From the NCBI GenBank assembly GCA_051530055.1, contig CM121341.1, positions 6,324,001-6,388,000 of the forward strand: a stretch of 64,000 nt of DNA, in the 5' to 3' direction. This stretch comes from Neoechinorhynchus agilis. Lineage: Eukaryota > Acanthocephala. A program made the translations under genes and the position numbers. Each line of letters begins with the position of its first letter. Within the stretch, counting starts at the first letter, position 1. Below the pieces are notes generated by a model. It searched no databases and was not told where the DNA came from. It saw only the letters and a list, made by a program, of their open reading frames with translations. Shown piece by piece: positions 30,803 to 42,133 of this stretch.

Positions 30803-31558
30803 ATGAACAATTTTGATCATGAAACTCTTGAGATTGTCAAACGAATGAACGAACAACTTACTGAAAATCTATCGAAAGTCGAAAATCTTCATTCTCGTTT
30901 TGTGGATGTTCGTCACAAGATGAGAATAATGCGTGAGTTTGACGAGTTTACGAGCAATATGAATTCGAGTGTTCATGGAAACAACTGCGATCAAGTAGTG
31001 AATCGAATCCAATTGGAAAGTGAGATCATTAGACGATGTCAGACTGAGAACGATTTTCTAGAGTCGGAGGTTTCAGAGATGCGAGCTGTTCTTGAAGTAG
31101 TAATGAACAATTATCGAAATACAATGGAGAAAATGATGAGAACGGATGCAAGTTCAATGGCTAACGAATTCACGTTAGAAGATTTATTAGCTGAGCGCAT
31201 CGAAGTACAATCAAAGTATATTGAACAAATGAACACTGCTCTTTCTTGCATTGGAGAGACAGCAGCCCAATTAGAGGCTAAACTCAAGAATGAAATCAAC
31301 GAACTAAAGATCCGGAACCTCTCACTCGAATCACATCTTCGAAGTGCTTGTGATATCCTTAAGCATAAACGGCATTTATTGCGAGAGTCCAGCGACGCCG
31401 GTGTTCAGTGCGATCACGAAACTAACAATGACATTGAGTGTCCAAACAGCGGAGAAGAAATCGCTTTGAACGATGCAATCTACTCACAGACGCTGGAGAA
31501 TTCAAAGAAAACACAAACTGAACTCACAGAGTACGTATTTAGTGACTCAAATCCTTGA
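30803..31558 (+). CDS. SIKE/FGFR1OP2 family coiled-coil protein
   Basis: Coiled-coil adaptor; in other animals FGFR1OP2/SIKE1 proteins are parts of STRIPAK phosphatase-kinase complexes. One exon, 251 residues. The match to the family as I recall it runs through RIQLESEIIRRCQTENDFLE, EVSEMRAVLEVVMNNYRNTM, and ALSCIGETAAQLEAKLKNEI with the next block IRNLSLESHLRSACDIL. The acidic, Ser/Thr-rich C-terminus (CDHETNNDIECPNSGEE) is not conserved. The length is close to human FGFR1OP2 (253). No membrane or enzymatic features. Confidence 0.72.
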   Translation: MNNFDHETLEIVKRMNEQLTENLSKVENLHSRFVDVRHKMRIMREFDEFTSNMNSSVHGNNCDQVVNRIQLESEIIRRCQTENDFLESEVSEMRAVLEVVMNNYRNTMEKMMRTDASSMANEFTLEDLLAERIEVQSKYIEQMNTALSCIGETAAQLEAKLKNEINELKIRNLSLESHLRSACDILKHKRHLLRESSDAGVQCDHETNNDIECPNSGEEIALNDAIYSQTLENSKKTQTELTEYVFSDSNP

Positions 31559-31699
31559 TGTACGATGAAACATTGAAACATCGATCTTTGTGAGAGTCGC
31601 GGGTTAAAAAAACAAGTGGACCAGATTGTGTTTTCTATTGAGATAAATACGTAAATTGAAATCTCGAAATCGCACTCTCATTTAGAACATTCAACCTGT

Positions 31700-32440
31700 C
31701 GACCGACAAGACTAAGCTTAGTCTTTCAATAATTTCACGATACTTTGAATATTAACGGTTTATATTTATAAATTCATTGTTTTGTTTGGCGTCGAGACAC
31801 TCGGGTCGTTTTGTATCTCGGCGCAGGATCTGGTCAAGCAATTGTCTAAGAATTTTTATGGTTACAAAGCTCCACATCCGAGATAAATGATTTTTTCGAT
31901 TAAAGACGTTCTGTGAACCTCACCGTGGGTTCATCTTTTTAATCAAAGAAATCATTTACCGCGGATGTGAAGACTTGTAACCGTAAATAATTCTTCCAAT
32001 TAAATAGCCCCCCCCCGGTATCTCCTCTTCGCATATCGACAGTCGACAAAATTAAATGCTGAAAAAGAAAATTAAGCTGATTGCCACAATTTACCCTTTC
32101 GAAATATTTCAATAATAATTTCGCAATACTTTGAATATTAGCGTTTTATATTTATAAATTCATTGTTTTGTTTGGCGTCGAGACACTCGGGTCGTTTTGT
32201 ATCTCGGCGCAGGATCTGGTCAAGCAATTGTCTAAGAATTTTTATGGTTACAAAGCTCCACATCCGAGATAAATGATTTTTTCGATTAAAAAGACGTTCT
32301 GGGAACCTCACCGTGAGTTCATCTTTTTAATCGAAAAAATCATTTATCTCGGATGTGAAGACTTGTAACCGTAATAATTCTTCTCATTAAATAGCCCCCC
32401 CCGGTATCTCCTCTTCACATATCGACAATTGTCGAAGAGA
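31700..32440. repeat. Second hairpin array, two units of about 380 bp
   Basis: Same unit as at 16.3-17.5 kb (GGTATCTCCTCTTC, GAAATATTTCAATAATAATT, GACGTTCTG core, GTGAAGACTTGTAACCG). Here the retroelement-like part keeps an open frame (GVETLGSF and AQDLVKQLSKNFYG near 31790). Each unit again carries the foldback with mirrored TTTTTTCGATTAAA arms. Confidence 0.9.
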
Positions 32441-32525
32441 TTGAGACGAATCACTTTTCGATCCGGCTACGCAACGAGGGAACGCTGTATCCGTCCTTTC
32501 GACCGTTACACCAAGACGAAACCTT
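32441..32525 (+). mobile_element. Retroelement fragment (QRGNAVSVLST motif)
   Basis: Reads QRGNAVSVLSTVTPR in one frame around 32475-32515. The reverse complement of the same DNA (GTGTAACGGTCGAAAGGACGG) occurs at 47542. It directly follows the hairpin array. Broken copy. Confidence 0.6.
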
Positions 32526-32990
32526 GAGATATGCTGAGAGGCGGTGGTTTGAATGATTCTTCTCCGAGATTCTGAAGGTTATGTTAATAATCTTTTGATT
32601 TAAATGACATTCAGCACAGTCAAATGCCGGCCCAATAAAATATTTAAGGGTTAAGATCACCACATAGGCTAATTTTTTCCATAGGATTTTCTCTCAACGA
32701 TAACTTTGTGTATGGTAAAACCATAATTGTACTGTAATTATGGCAAATGAAGTCAATAAAAGTACTTTAAGAAGTTTTGCTATTATTTGCACATTCTATC
32801 ATGTAAATTACATTTCCGTTTTCTCTTGAGAGCGAGAGATAGAAATGAGAACTTTGGGTTATTCTTTTTTTGTCCTTGTTACAATGGTTATAGAAAGTTC
32901 CTTTAATGTAGTAGAATTCATAGTGTTCATGTAGGAAATTGCCCTCTTATTCAGTTCTAACGGATCATTTAAGCTTGTTTAACTCTTCAG
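32526..32990. other. Spacer upstream of the TRAPPC1-like gene
   Basis: AT-rich, no gene recognised. A polypyrimidine tract with CTCTTCAG directly before the ATG at 32991 looks like a splice acceptor, so a non-coding first exon or trans-splicing is possible. Confidence 0.4.
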
Positions 32991-33541
32991 ATGATATCAT
33001 CACACATTTACCCACGTCGCCTTTTGATACTACAAAAACGTCCACCGAAGCTACTTTTCGAATGGTCTTCTTCATCTAACAAATCCAATCCTTTACTTCT
33101 TGGTTTTATACAATCGCTCATGGATTTTGAGTCATTTCTTCGAAAAGGACTAACGTTAGTAAATCTCTTCTTTTCTTTTATCACCGACATAATTCGCATA
33201 GTTCTCTGAAATCGAGCAACAAAATATACGATTTCTTTCAAGTTGCAACAGACTCGTACACTGTTCACATTCTCGATGTCGCTGCAGGAACCACAATTGC
33301 AATGGTCACGAGCGCCGCATTGGACGCAATTACAAACTGTTCAGTCTCGTTTATTCCGACTCTGAACGAGAATGCTTGTGATGTTCTCGTTCAAGTATAC
33401 CGAGATTTGTTCATTCAACACCAAAATGAATATTGCCCAATGAGTGAGGATGGCGTTAGGCATAAAAGCGTCTTATTTGAAAAAATTGATCAGTTCTTTA
33501 GAAACGATAAGAATGTTCGTCCGGGTACCACAACTGTCTAG
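32991..33541 (+). CDS. TRAPP complex subunit 1-like (Bet5/sybindin family)
   Basis: Small longin-fold subunit of the TRAPP Rab-GEF tethering complex at the ER-Golgi boundary. Exons 32991-33154 and 33202-33541 (47-bp intron, phase 2), 167 residues against 145 in human TRAPPC1. The match covers LLLGFIQSLMDFESFL (human GMLFSIRSFVSK), IYDFFQVATDSYTVHILD (GFLAFQTSRYKLHYYE), TTIAMVTSA and VLVQVYRDLFIQHQNEYCPM (HHIYSALYVELVVKNPLCPL). The first 30 residues are divergent and an upstream exon may exist. Identity is modest, so another TRAPP longin subunit remains possible. Confidence 0.62.
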
Positions 33542-34271
33542 CTTCAGTCAAGAAAAAATAAATGCTCGGTTGAAATTTGAAGCCGTATGCACGTCCATCA
33601 AACGAAACTGTTGTGAAAGTCTATACTTTGTCAGTTAGGTGAAACCGTCTAGGATCACTCTGAAAATAGATTTATTTTTTCGGAGCAAATACACACTCAA
33701 CGAAGAGCAAGAATAAACGCGAACGTTTAAAGTTGAACCAATCGGTGAGCCGTTTACTGTGGCCACTTAGAAATTATGATGCTTTTTCTGAACGCTGATT
33801 GGCTACATTAGAATTCTTTCAAAAAAAAGTTGCTTAGCTATGAATTTGTGTGAGACTCTCAAGTCACCACGGAAATATTTTTGATTTCTCAAAAATTATA
33901 AGCAGCTTAATTTTGAGATTTATGTTTTGTTATCCCAACTAAGAACCCACGCAATTTTATTGGTCGCTTCAAATCTAAGAATTAATTTATATTCGGTTTA
34001 TATTGGGGGACGTTGAAAATTAATTATTAAAAATTCCAAGCACCCATTTTTTTTGAAAACGTTTAGATCAAAAGCATCTTAAAAGCGAACATCTCTATAA
34101 AGTGTAATTGGTCGTCAAAATTCGGCTCAGCCAATGACATCAATAATTTGTGGCATAGATAGGAAAGGGAATATTTATTTATAAGACACGGTGGGTGTAA
34201 TGTACGCAATAATGTAAGTAGACGGTTCAATGAGTAGTGTATGAACACTAATGATTTAGATCGACAGGTGC
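33542..34271. other. Spacer between TRAPPC1-like and goosecoid genes
   Basis: About 730 bp, AT-rich; no gene, repeat or RNA recognised. Confidence 0.4.
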
Positions 34272-35254
34272 TCAATTTTCGTTTGGTGCTTGTGAACTAC
34301 ACTCTGCATTTTCATTTGTGTTCGTAAAGGTCCTCGGTGATGGTTGTCTAAAGTGGTTTACCGTGTTATTGCGTGTGTATTGGTATGGGTCGTTGGGTTG
34401 ACCATTGAACTGTGGATCGAATTCTCTCCTTTGTTTCCTCCACTTGGCTCGGCGATTCTTGAACCATACCTGATCGACCAACAACAAAAAGAATTCTATC
34501 CGCTATATAACTTTTCTCTAACTCACCTCTACCCTTTCTTCCTTTAATCCAATTTTATCAGCAAGCGCTTCTCTGACGACCACGTCCGGGTAATGCGTTG
34601 TAGCGAACGCAGCTTCAAGCTCGGTCAATTGTTCATCGGTGAAGATGGTTCGATGTCTTCTTTTCCTCTTCTGAGGTATATGGTCAGCCGAAACTGACTG
34701 AAGATTCGACTCAGTTCCCCCGGCGTTTGCGTAAAGGAGGTAATTGTGCAATGCTGTCATTCCTGCAATTGTAAAGACACATTCGAGTGGGTAAATATAT
34801 ATATGCAGTGTTAAAGAGCGGAAGGATTGTTTGCCGGCAGGGAATGACTGTCTAAGTCAGCTCTACTGAGTGTTTGCATCTATTGTATAGTTGGATGAAT
34901 TACTTTGATGTGAGGTTTTATATTAAACCCATTAATAGTAAATATCTTAGACAATTAGGCTTTTGAGACAAAAGTGATAGGGTCTTGTTTACTTAGCCAC
35001 CCGGTGCTGCCTAACTTACCCAAAATTCGTTCAGAGTAGCTGATCAGTCCCGAAATTAGTTTCGCTGCATCGGCTCGAGGGATGAAGGGTACAGATGCTA
35101 AAAGCGGTGATTGGCTCGCATTAGGGGAAGACTGAGGATTGATTGCATTGTTGGCAGCGTTTGCGGTCACCGCGCTAAGGAGATTATCGATTGAGAATTT
35201 GTGGAGTTTAACTCTGGACTGTCTTGGTGTCGCCGGATCCTTGTCTTGTTGCAT
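34272..35254 (-). CDS. gsc: Goosecoid-type paired-class homeobox protein
   Basis: Nuclear DNA-binding repressor. Exons 35254-35020, 34762-34527 and 34469-34272 give 222 residues. Exon 1 carries KFSIDNLL, the eh1-like/GEH motif that recruits Groucho. The homeodomain begins [20 protein letters not shown], continues [20 protein letters not shown] and ends [13 protein letters not shown]; lysine at position 50 (VWFKNRR) is typical of goosecoid and sets TAATCC preference. The second intron splits the homeodomain between ERVE and VWF, a position common to many paired-class genes. The tail is Asn/Pro/Gln-rich and short. The class is assigned from both the homeodomain and the N-terminal motif. Confidence 0.93.
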
Positions 35255-36362
35255 TTCTGAGAAAGTAGATGAAAGTGGAAGTTGAAAATGCAGCAGTACA
35301 CGTTTGAGGAGCGTGAAACTTTTTATAGTGAGCCGGAAAATTCCTTTTGTCTTTCCTTACTCTTGTTCCGCCCTTTTTTAAGGGTGAATATGTGTGGGCG
35401 GGTGCTCTATAGTAGCGGTGGCGCTGCTCCTCGTTGTTTCGGGTGTTACTGATGATAAGTATATAGAGTACACTGCTGGAGCAATAGAGGAGAATGAGGT
35501 TAAATGCTCTGTGTATGCTGCGATAGGTGCTCGCTTCGTACCGATAACAAGCGAAAAACGAGAATAAATACCACGAAGCCTATTAAAAGGGGAATTGTAT
35601 GCGTTCGTGATGCAGGGTGTCAGGGACGGGATCACGCTCGTGTAAAATTAAGAACAAACATCGTAATGGATGTTGGAGGCGATAAAGCAAATATCGTGCT
35701 TTGTCTCCAAACACGTTATCCAGAGGGTTTGTCAAAAGAAAAACATACAGCAGCCACGTATAAATGCTCTCTTCTTTGACCAATCAGAAATATACACGCC
35801 CACCAACACCGAACAAATTTCTGTTTTTTTTCGGTGCATATAAGCGCGAAATTAGACACCAATCCGTTCAATATTTAACGTGTTTAAAAAAAATTCGTTT
35901 TAATTAACTTGCATGAGGTGAAATGTTCTTTACTATAGTCCAAATCATCTTTCCCATTTCCGCATAAAATGTCACTTAACAACAAAAAATGTAATCCTTT
36001 TTTTTTAAGAATCGAAATGCTTAAAAAATTAGTGCAATTGTTTTATAGAACATTTAATACGAACCACAATGTCGACTCTCCATTTATAAAACCAAAATTC
36101 TTTGAGGACTTCGTAAATGTATTCGTTATCCTAAAAAATACGACATTTTTTGTTGCTGCAAAAAAACATCGACCATTAAAGGGACTTGCTGCAATGCTCA
36201 TTCGCTAGAAGCCTATTACCTCAGCAAATGACAAAAAAATCTATTATCGTTAATTAGTTAATAGACAAAAATTGTGAGATTTAAAAAAGCAAAAAAGAGA
36301 GTGATTTTATTCACAAACGTCCGTATCGACTCGATGCAAAAAATTTTGTTTTAGCGGACTTT
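35255..36362. other. Intergenic; goosecoid upstream region
   Basis: About 1.1 kb. A TATA-like GCATATAAGCG lies at 35837. A plus-strand frame at 35969-36208 (MSLNNKKCNPFFLRIEMLKK to MLIR, 79 codons) could be a small gene but matches nothing. No repeats noted. Confidence 0.35.
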
Positions 36363-37309
36363 TTATTTCTCCAAACTGTCTAGATATCGATTCCAATCGC
36401 GCCTATAAGTCTGAACGAACTTCCTTCCGTAATTCAAAGTGACAAAGTAAAAGGATCGAAACTGTTGTTTGTAAACGGGAAACAATTGGTTAAATTGGCT
36501 TGCGTGAATTCCCAAAATGTTTGCCAATATTCCCAGATGAATATCTTCGAAATAGCATTCACAAGTGTTATATTTTTGGTAGAAGAGTTTGGCGTAATCA
36601 CTCGTGAGGACGACAGCTCCTCCGGTTACATAATTCGGATAGTGAGAATACGGGTAATCATTTGTCGATATGAACCATTTTGAGAAAAAATTCCGTCGTG
36701 GTTTGGACGCCTTATAAACGTATCCTCCATAGATGGATTTATTTATCGTTGATTTGAACTTATTAAATTCTCGGGGGAAAAGGAGGTAGTCATCATCGAT
36801 AAAAAGGCAAAGAGAGTGCTGATCATTAGATTGGGCGCACAATCGAATGGCTTGAATGTTCTTTTGGCAGATTGTAGTGTACAAGTCTAATAGATGACAT
36901 TTTAACAAGAGCCAAGAGAAAATATCATATTTTTTTGTAAAACTTGTGAATCGAGAACATCGTTGTAGTATTCGCTTTCATTTGCTAGTTTTATCATTGT
37001 CTTGATATTCTTTGATCGTCCAATCAGAAACTTTGCGCTTGCAAAATCACCTTGAGTGGTAAGGTGTCGTAAATACGTATTTCTGATTATTTTGCGATTC
37101 TCAAAATTATCCACAAATGATTTAACAAAGATTTTCAGACTCAATGAACTTCCATTGAGTGTCAAGGGTTCGTTTGAGAGAATTTGGAAGTCTTCAAGTG
37201 GCGTTTGTCTGATAAACTCGAATATTCCGATCGATTCACAGAGTAAAAAAATCAAAAAGAAGCACAGAATGATTCCAATTGATTTGATAAATCGATGTCC
37301 GTGCGGCAT
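36363..37309 (-). CDS. Beta-1,3-galactosyltransferase-like protein (GT31), one frame break
   Basis: Golgi type II glycosyltransferase. The N-terminus MPHGHRFIKSIGIILCFFLI is a cytosolic stub plus signal anchor. GT31 landmarks: FENRKIIRNTYLR (human-type RRxxIRxTW), FLIGRS, then after a frame change DIFSWLLLKCHLLDLY, the DxD motif in FIDDDYLLF, GGAVVLTSDYAKLFY and YFEDIHLGILANILG (EDVxxG motif). About 315 residues. The two frames meet in a run of seven A (T at 36930-36936 on the plus strand); one extra A would restore the alignment. This is either a sequencing or assembly error or a recent frameshift. Everything else is intact. Confidence 0.78.
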
Positions 37310-37797
37310 AATCCAATGAATCGGACGGCGATAATGATGCTATCGGAAGGCGAGGTTTGAGCATCAATGAGAATCCTTGATTAAGAATCTTACCTTACAA
37401 GATTTCATCTGAAAAAAAAACAATTTGTTGATAGTGTCACTTTTTGAAAGAAATTCATGACAATAAAAATGAAGAAAAAATCGCGTTTCATTATGATCGT
37501 CTTGCTCACAAATATTTTGAACATTAGCGAATTTGCGAGTAAATCGGTCGATTAAAAAAAGAGATTTTCGAACGAGAAAACTATTTTGGCGTGTCGGAGA
37601 AATCCTTCTATTTTAAATTGACGATTGTTCTCAGCGAGCCACAATCTTGTTTTAAATTCGTAACGCCACACAAAAACACCAAAACAATTCAATCTTCAAA
37701 AAAATCAAGGACGATTTCATTCTTTCGAGTGATCGGGAAGAATTGTCAAAAACAAGTTTCTTGTCAACGATACGTCAAGCTTCTTTTTTTGAGAACG
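37310..37797. other. Divergent promoter region, GT31 and CSTF1
   Basis: About 490 bp between two genes that point away from each other; no specific motif recognised. Confidence 0.35.
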
Positions 37798-40392
37798 ATG
37801 CATGACCATTACCAATGCCATCAGCAGCAGCAGCAGATTTCTGCTCCGCCAATAATGCGTCCCAAGTCTCTGTTGGAAATCCCGGTACCACCGCCAATGG
37901 ACGATTCTCAACAGATCGTAAGTCCGAACGGATTAAAACTCCGAGAAACTCTGTACCGTCTCATGATGAGTCAACTCGCACTCGATGGACATCAACACGT
38001 CGCTTCGTCCCTCGCAACGATGATGAACGCCAAACCCCTGTGTCCACCGTCTAACCGTCTATTTCAGTGGTTCCCAAACCTCTTTTTTCGGCCCTCGGAA
38101 CGATGAAAAAAACTTGATCACGGAAGGGTCAAAAAACCTTGAGCATGTGGACCCTGCCCACTGACTCTCTCCACGGAAGGGTGCAAAAACCTTGAGCATG
38201 GACCCTGCACACGGAAGGGTGAAGAAACCTTGCCCACTGACTCTGCCCACTGACTCTCCCCACCGAAGGATGAAAAAACCTTGCCCACTGACTCTCCCCA
38301 CCGAAGGGTGAAAAAACCTTGCCCACGGACCCTGCACACGGAAGGGTGAAGAAACCTTGCCCACTGACCCTGCCCACTGACTCTCCCCACCGAAGGATGA
38401 AAAAACCTTGAGCATGGACCCTCCCTTCCGGAAGGGTGAAGAAACCTTGCCCACGGACCCTGCCCACGGAAGGGTGAAGAAACCTTGCCGACTGACCCTG
38501 CCCACGGAAGGGTGAAGAAACCTTGCCCACTGACCCTGCCCACTGACTCTCACCACCGAAGGATGAAAAAACCTTGAGCATGGACCCTCCCTTCCGGAAG
38601 GGTGAAGAAACCTTGCCCACTGACCCTGCCCACTGACTCTGCCCACCGAAGGATGAAAAATCCTTGCCCACGGACCCTGCCCACGGACCCTGCCCACAGG
38701 TGAAAAACTTGCATACTATTTTCTCTTTTTTTCATATTTAACATTGTGCGAACCCGATTTCCAATGTTGTCCAGGGACCCAAAATTAATTTTCCACTGAC
38801 CCCTTGAATGATTGTGTTGAACCCTTCTAAGCAGCCTTAATAAATAGGCTTGACGAAAGCAAAGGGGATTTAACAAAAGAATTTAACTCAATTTTAGTCA
38901 CCGTCCTAAAAGAAAGAAAAACACTTTGGGAACCACTGGTCTATTTAATCTCGTTACTGCTGGCTTACGAGCAGAGGGTGCTTTAGCGAGTGATGGCGAA
39001 CCAATCAACGATTCTCTTCTTCTCGGTGGGCGGTCCACTTCCGGTCTAAATTTCGAATATCAAGCGGATGCCAGGGTTGAGAGTAGCGATACAAGTAAAT
39101 ATGAGACTTGCTACGTTACGGCTCATAAGGCTCCGTGTAGAGCTGCTGCCTTTGATCACACTGGAAGCGTGATCGCCACTGGTGCAGTTGACGCTTCCAT
39201 TAAAATCCTGGACGTTGATCGTATGATTGCTAAGGGTGAACTACAGGCAACCGGAGTTGGTGGTCCCGGAGTCGAAAATGAAAGCGTAGAAAACCATCCA
39301 GTCGTAAGAACTCTTTATGACCATGCTGATGAAATCACTTATTTGGAGTTTCATCCTCGTGCACAAATCCTGGCTTCAGCTTCTAAGGATTATACTATTA
39401 AGTTCTTTGAGTATGCGAAACAAGCTTCTAAGAAAGCTGTCAAAACTTTACAGGAAGTTGAGTATGTTCAATGTTTTAGCTTTCATCCATCGGGAGAATA
39501 TATGATCGTTGGAACTTCTCATCCTACTCTTCGGCTGTATCACGTCGAAACCTGTGATTGCTGGATCTCACCGAATCCTAAAGACCAACACAACGAACCC
39601 ATTATCCGATTGATTGCTTTAGTTTTTTTGATCGCGTCTTCGCACAGTCGATTTCAAAAAAACTGCAAAGCCTCGAGAACTTAGTTACGTTATTGCGATA
39701 GTAATCCGCTCCCCTCTATATTTTTTAAATGAAAGATCTTCCACTGTTGACATATTTCAACATGTTTTTTTGTATCCGATGATTCCCACAACTCCAAACT
39801 AAGAATATTCTTTTTTTTCTTGGAAATATCCCTGTTTTAGCTAGCTGTTTAAATCTTTTTTTTTTGGATAACTGAAGCAATCAATCATACGGCAGCCACT
39901 TACTCATCGAATGCACGGGTTTATGCGTCGGCTTGTGAGGGAGGTGTTATAAAGCTATGGGATGGAGTTAGCAACAAATGCATCAATACATTCACTGACA
40001 CTCACAGCGGCCAAAGTGTGAGTTCGTTACAATTTACAAGGAATTCCAAGTACCTTTTATCGTCAGGGAAAGACAGTCAGGTTCGTTTGTGGGATATTAG
40101 TGCAGGACGCTGCCTGATTAGTTATACCGGGGCTGGTCTTATGGGAAAACAAGAGTACCACGCGAATGCCGTGTTCAATCATACCGAAGATTTCGTTCTT
40201 TTCCCAGACGAACGAACAATCAGCCTCTGTTGCTGGAACGCTCGCAACGCAGAACGGCACAATCTTCTGTCTCTTGGGCACAATTCTAGCGTCCGATGGA
40301 TCGCACATAGTCCCGTATATCCTGCTTTTCTCTCCTGCAGTGATGATTACCGAGCGAGGTTCTGGTGCAGACCTGCATCAAGTCTCACCTAA
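37798..40392 (+). CDS. CSTF1: Cleavage stimulation factor subunit 1 (CstF-50)
   Basis: WD40 subunit of the mRNA 3'-end cleavage complex. The N-terminal dimerisation region is [20 protein letters not shown] to [10 protein letters not shown], interrupted at 38065 by a MITE, then continues [11 protein letters not shown]. The linker block [14 protein letters not shown] is followed by WD repeats ([49 protein letters not shown]). After an intron of about 280 bp whose junctions are unclear, it continues [52 protein letters not shown] and [15 protein letters not shown], ending [10 protein letters not shown]. The N-terminus adds a His/Gln-rich lead. Identity to the human protein is high throughout. 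The MITE must be removed by splicing for this allele to work. Confidence 0.93.
38065..38938. mobile_element. Non-autonomous hAT-type element (MITE) with 8-bp target duplication
   Basis: 874 bp starting CAGTGGTTCCCAAACC and ending in TTTGGGAACCACTG, a 14-bp terminal inverted repeat of the hAT type. It is flanked on both sides by GTCTATTT (38057-38064 and 38939-38946), a perfect 8-bp target site duplication. It has no transposase. About 38100-38700 is a minisatellite of units containing GGGTGAAGAAACCTTGCCCA and CTGACTCTCCCCACCG. The insertion is inside CSTF1 coding sequence. A GT at 38067 (inside the TIR) and an AG at 38912 would splice in frame. Confidence 0.93.
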
Positions 40393-40475
40393 CAAAAAAC
40401 TTCTTAAGAATTGATTCTGGACGTTATGCGTTCGGCTTTTTTTGTAAACACAACTACAATTATTCTTTTTTAAAT

Positions 40476-41330
40476 TTAAAGAAATGAACCTTGGATCAAT
40501 TTTCGATCAATCATCTCTTGCAGAAGCCAAGACAGAGCAGTCGAAGGAATCCATTGATGCCTCCATTTATTTACTTCTTCGTATCCAGCATAAGCTGCAA
40601 GAGCCACTTCCCGCTCTTCGAAATCCAACTGCCTTATCAAACTTTCACGCCCTAGAAACCCACATCCAATCGTGGCCTCAATCATTGCTAATGTACGTTT
40701 TATCAATACCTTTTTTTTTGTTCCTCAAAAACACGACACAATAGTAAAGTCGCTTACCTCGAGAATTTCTTTTCCTATTTGGATGATATCGAATCGCTGT
40801 ACATTTTCGAGCAGAAATACACCTACTGCGAAATAGATGCTCGGCACTCGAACGTTTGGAATGTCGAGTTTTTTGCGAGATAATATTAGGTTTTCGGTTG
40901 CGTGTCTTAATTCATCCGGACAGAATATAATGACAGCGTGTTCATCTGACGAATTGCAGATTCTCAGTGAGTTTACTGAACTCTATAGAACTGTTCCGAC
41001 GCTTCTACCACGATCGCACACTTTCTTTTTAAGAAAACATTCTTAAATTTGGACAAATTTTAGATTTTATTATATAGGAAACGGGGGGGGGTCGTTCGCT
41101 CCAGAAATGCGAGAACCTACAATTTAAAGAGACTGCGCTAACCAGCATGGCATTACATAGTGCTTTCCTTTCTCCACTGGAATAAAAGATTGTTCGTCGT
41201 CGTCCTCCTCCTCCTCTAAGCTGATTTCGGGCATTTCAACTGTTGTCTTAGCGAAAATCAAGGCCTGCGAAGTAATTATAGACTTCAAATCGTAGTATTC
41301 ATCATCGAGAAAATAGAGAACATTTTCCAT
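40476..41330 (-). CDS. GINS3: GINS complex subunit PSF3
   Basis: Subunit of the CMG replicative helicase (CDC45-MCM-GINS). Exons 41330-41134, 40962-40758 and 40676-40476 give 200 residues (human 216). The N-terminal B-domain reads LDDEYYDLKSIITSQ, an acidic patch EEEEDDDEQ, then GKHYVMPCWLAQ (human ELPLWLAKGL). Exon 2 has FCPDELRHATENLIL and FAVGVFLLENV, in register with human ELPKIYQEGWRTVF and FYGFGSQLL. Exon 3 has RQLDFEEREVALAAY and KWRHQWIPSTALSWLLQ, like human ARLDEMERGLFQ and CWEKGQASQI. The splice phases agree, and the second donor GTAAGC is strong. It is convergent with CSTF1, 83 bp apart. A competing plus-strand reading was rejected. Confidence 0.75.
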
Positions 41331-41543
41331 AACAACGAATGAGGGGCAAATCTTGAGCGAAATGCACTAGGCGCAACTATTAAGAGACACAATAAGGTCA
41401 ATTTCTTAAAGGTCTTACACTCCTTGTAAAAGAATATCTTATGAAAAATTATTCGATCTCTAAACATTGAATAAGCGACAATGAGTGTTGCTGAAAATCT
41501 TTTCCTAAGGATTCTATTAACTAAGTGATAAACAATTGTCACT

Positions 41544-41652
41544 TTTTAATTTTCTGCGAACCTCGTCGGGTTTATCATCAGTTCGATAAACCCTACGAGG
41601 TTCGCAGGACGTTTTTTAATCGAAATAAGACTTCTAACCATAATAATTCCAA
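41544..41652. repeat. Foldback element, third variant
   Basis: CTGCGAACCTCGTCGGGTTTA is mirrored by TAAACCCTACGAGGTTCGCA across a short loop. The right side continues GGACGTTTTTTAATCG and AAGACTTCTAACCATAATAA, the same core and outer end as the elements at 16, 24.9 and 31.7 kb. The left stem is eroded. Confidence 0.82.
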
Positions 41653-41767
41653 TCACATTCCTCATATCGACTCTTTTGTTTGAATCGTTACAGTGGATAT
41701 TTTTTGTTTGTAAACAATATGTTTTCGTGGATATTTTTTGTTTAGTAAATAAGAAATAAAGATTAAT

Positions 41768-42133
41768 TTATTGATTCCCTTTCACACAGTTTGTTTCGCA
41801 TTGTGAAGATTTTCGTTCTTTTGCGATCACTATTTTGGAATTATCTTCAAACGCAAACGGATAAAGAATGATGTGAAACGAAAAAACGTCTAACACATTT
41901 GAGTTCGTAATTGTGGCATTTTGAAATTTGTTTATATAAAAAAAGTGATTTATTTTACACTCGCGATTATGAGCGATGCTTTGTTCTACTGAAATACATT
42001 TATAATACTGAATTCGAATAAAACGACGATCCTTCTCAATACTTTGTAGATATTTCAGACTTCTCCTTTTTGTAGGCACACAGCCAATCGATATCTTATA
42101 TATCAGAGGAAGTGATTGGATTTCAAAATCCAC
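41768..42133 (-). CDS. Unrecognised open frame, possible terminal exon
   Basis: A 121-codon minus-strand frame (VDFEIQSLPLIYKISIGCVP near the start, ending SSQCETNCVKGNQ). It may extend upstream through a CCCTTTAG acceptor at about 42155 to an exon encoding a hydrophobic run (GFAIAFIILELFVF), which would make it a secreted or anchored protein. No family recognised; it could be chance. Confidence 0.3.
   Translation of the reverse strand: MDFEIQSLPLIYKISIGCVPTKRRSLKYLQSIEKDRRFIRIQYYKCISVEQSIAHNRECKINHFFYINKFQNATITNSNVLDVFSFHIILYPFAFEDNSKIVIAKERKSSQCETNCVKGNQ

Noticed and set aside
35504-35783. Overlapping plus and minus frames upstream of goosecoid
   Set aside because: Neither strand shows a domain or splice logic; they look like chance openings in GC-richer promoter DNA.
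38059-38697. Minus-strand frames with [15 protein letters not shown] repeats
   Set aside because: Translation of the minisatellite inside the MITE; no coding evidence.
40484-41046. Plus-strand gene starting MNLGSIFDQSSLAEAK with GT-AG joins
   Set aside because: Phases can be made to fit, but the minus strand of the same DNA encodes the conserved PSF3 blocks with better donors. The plus reading matches nothing.
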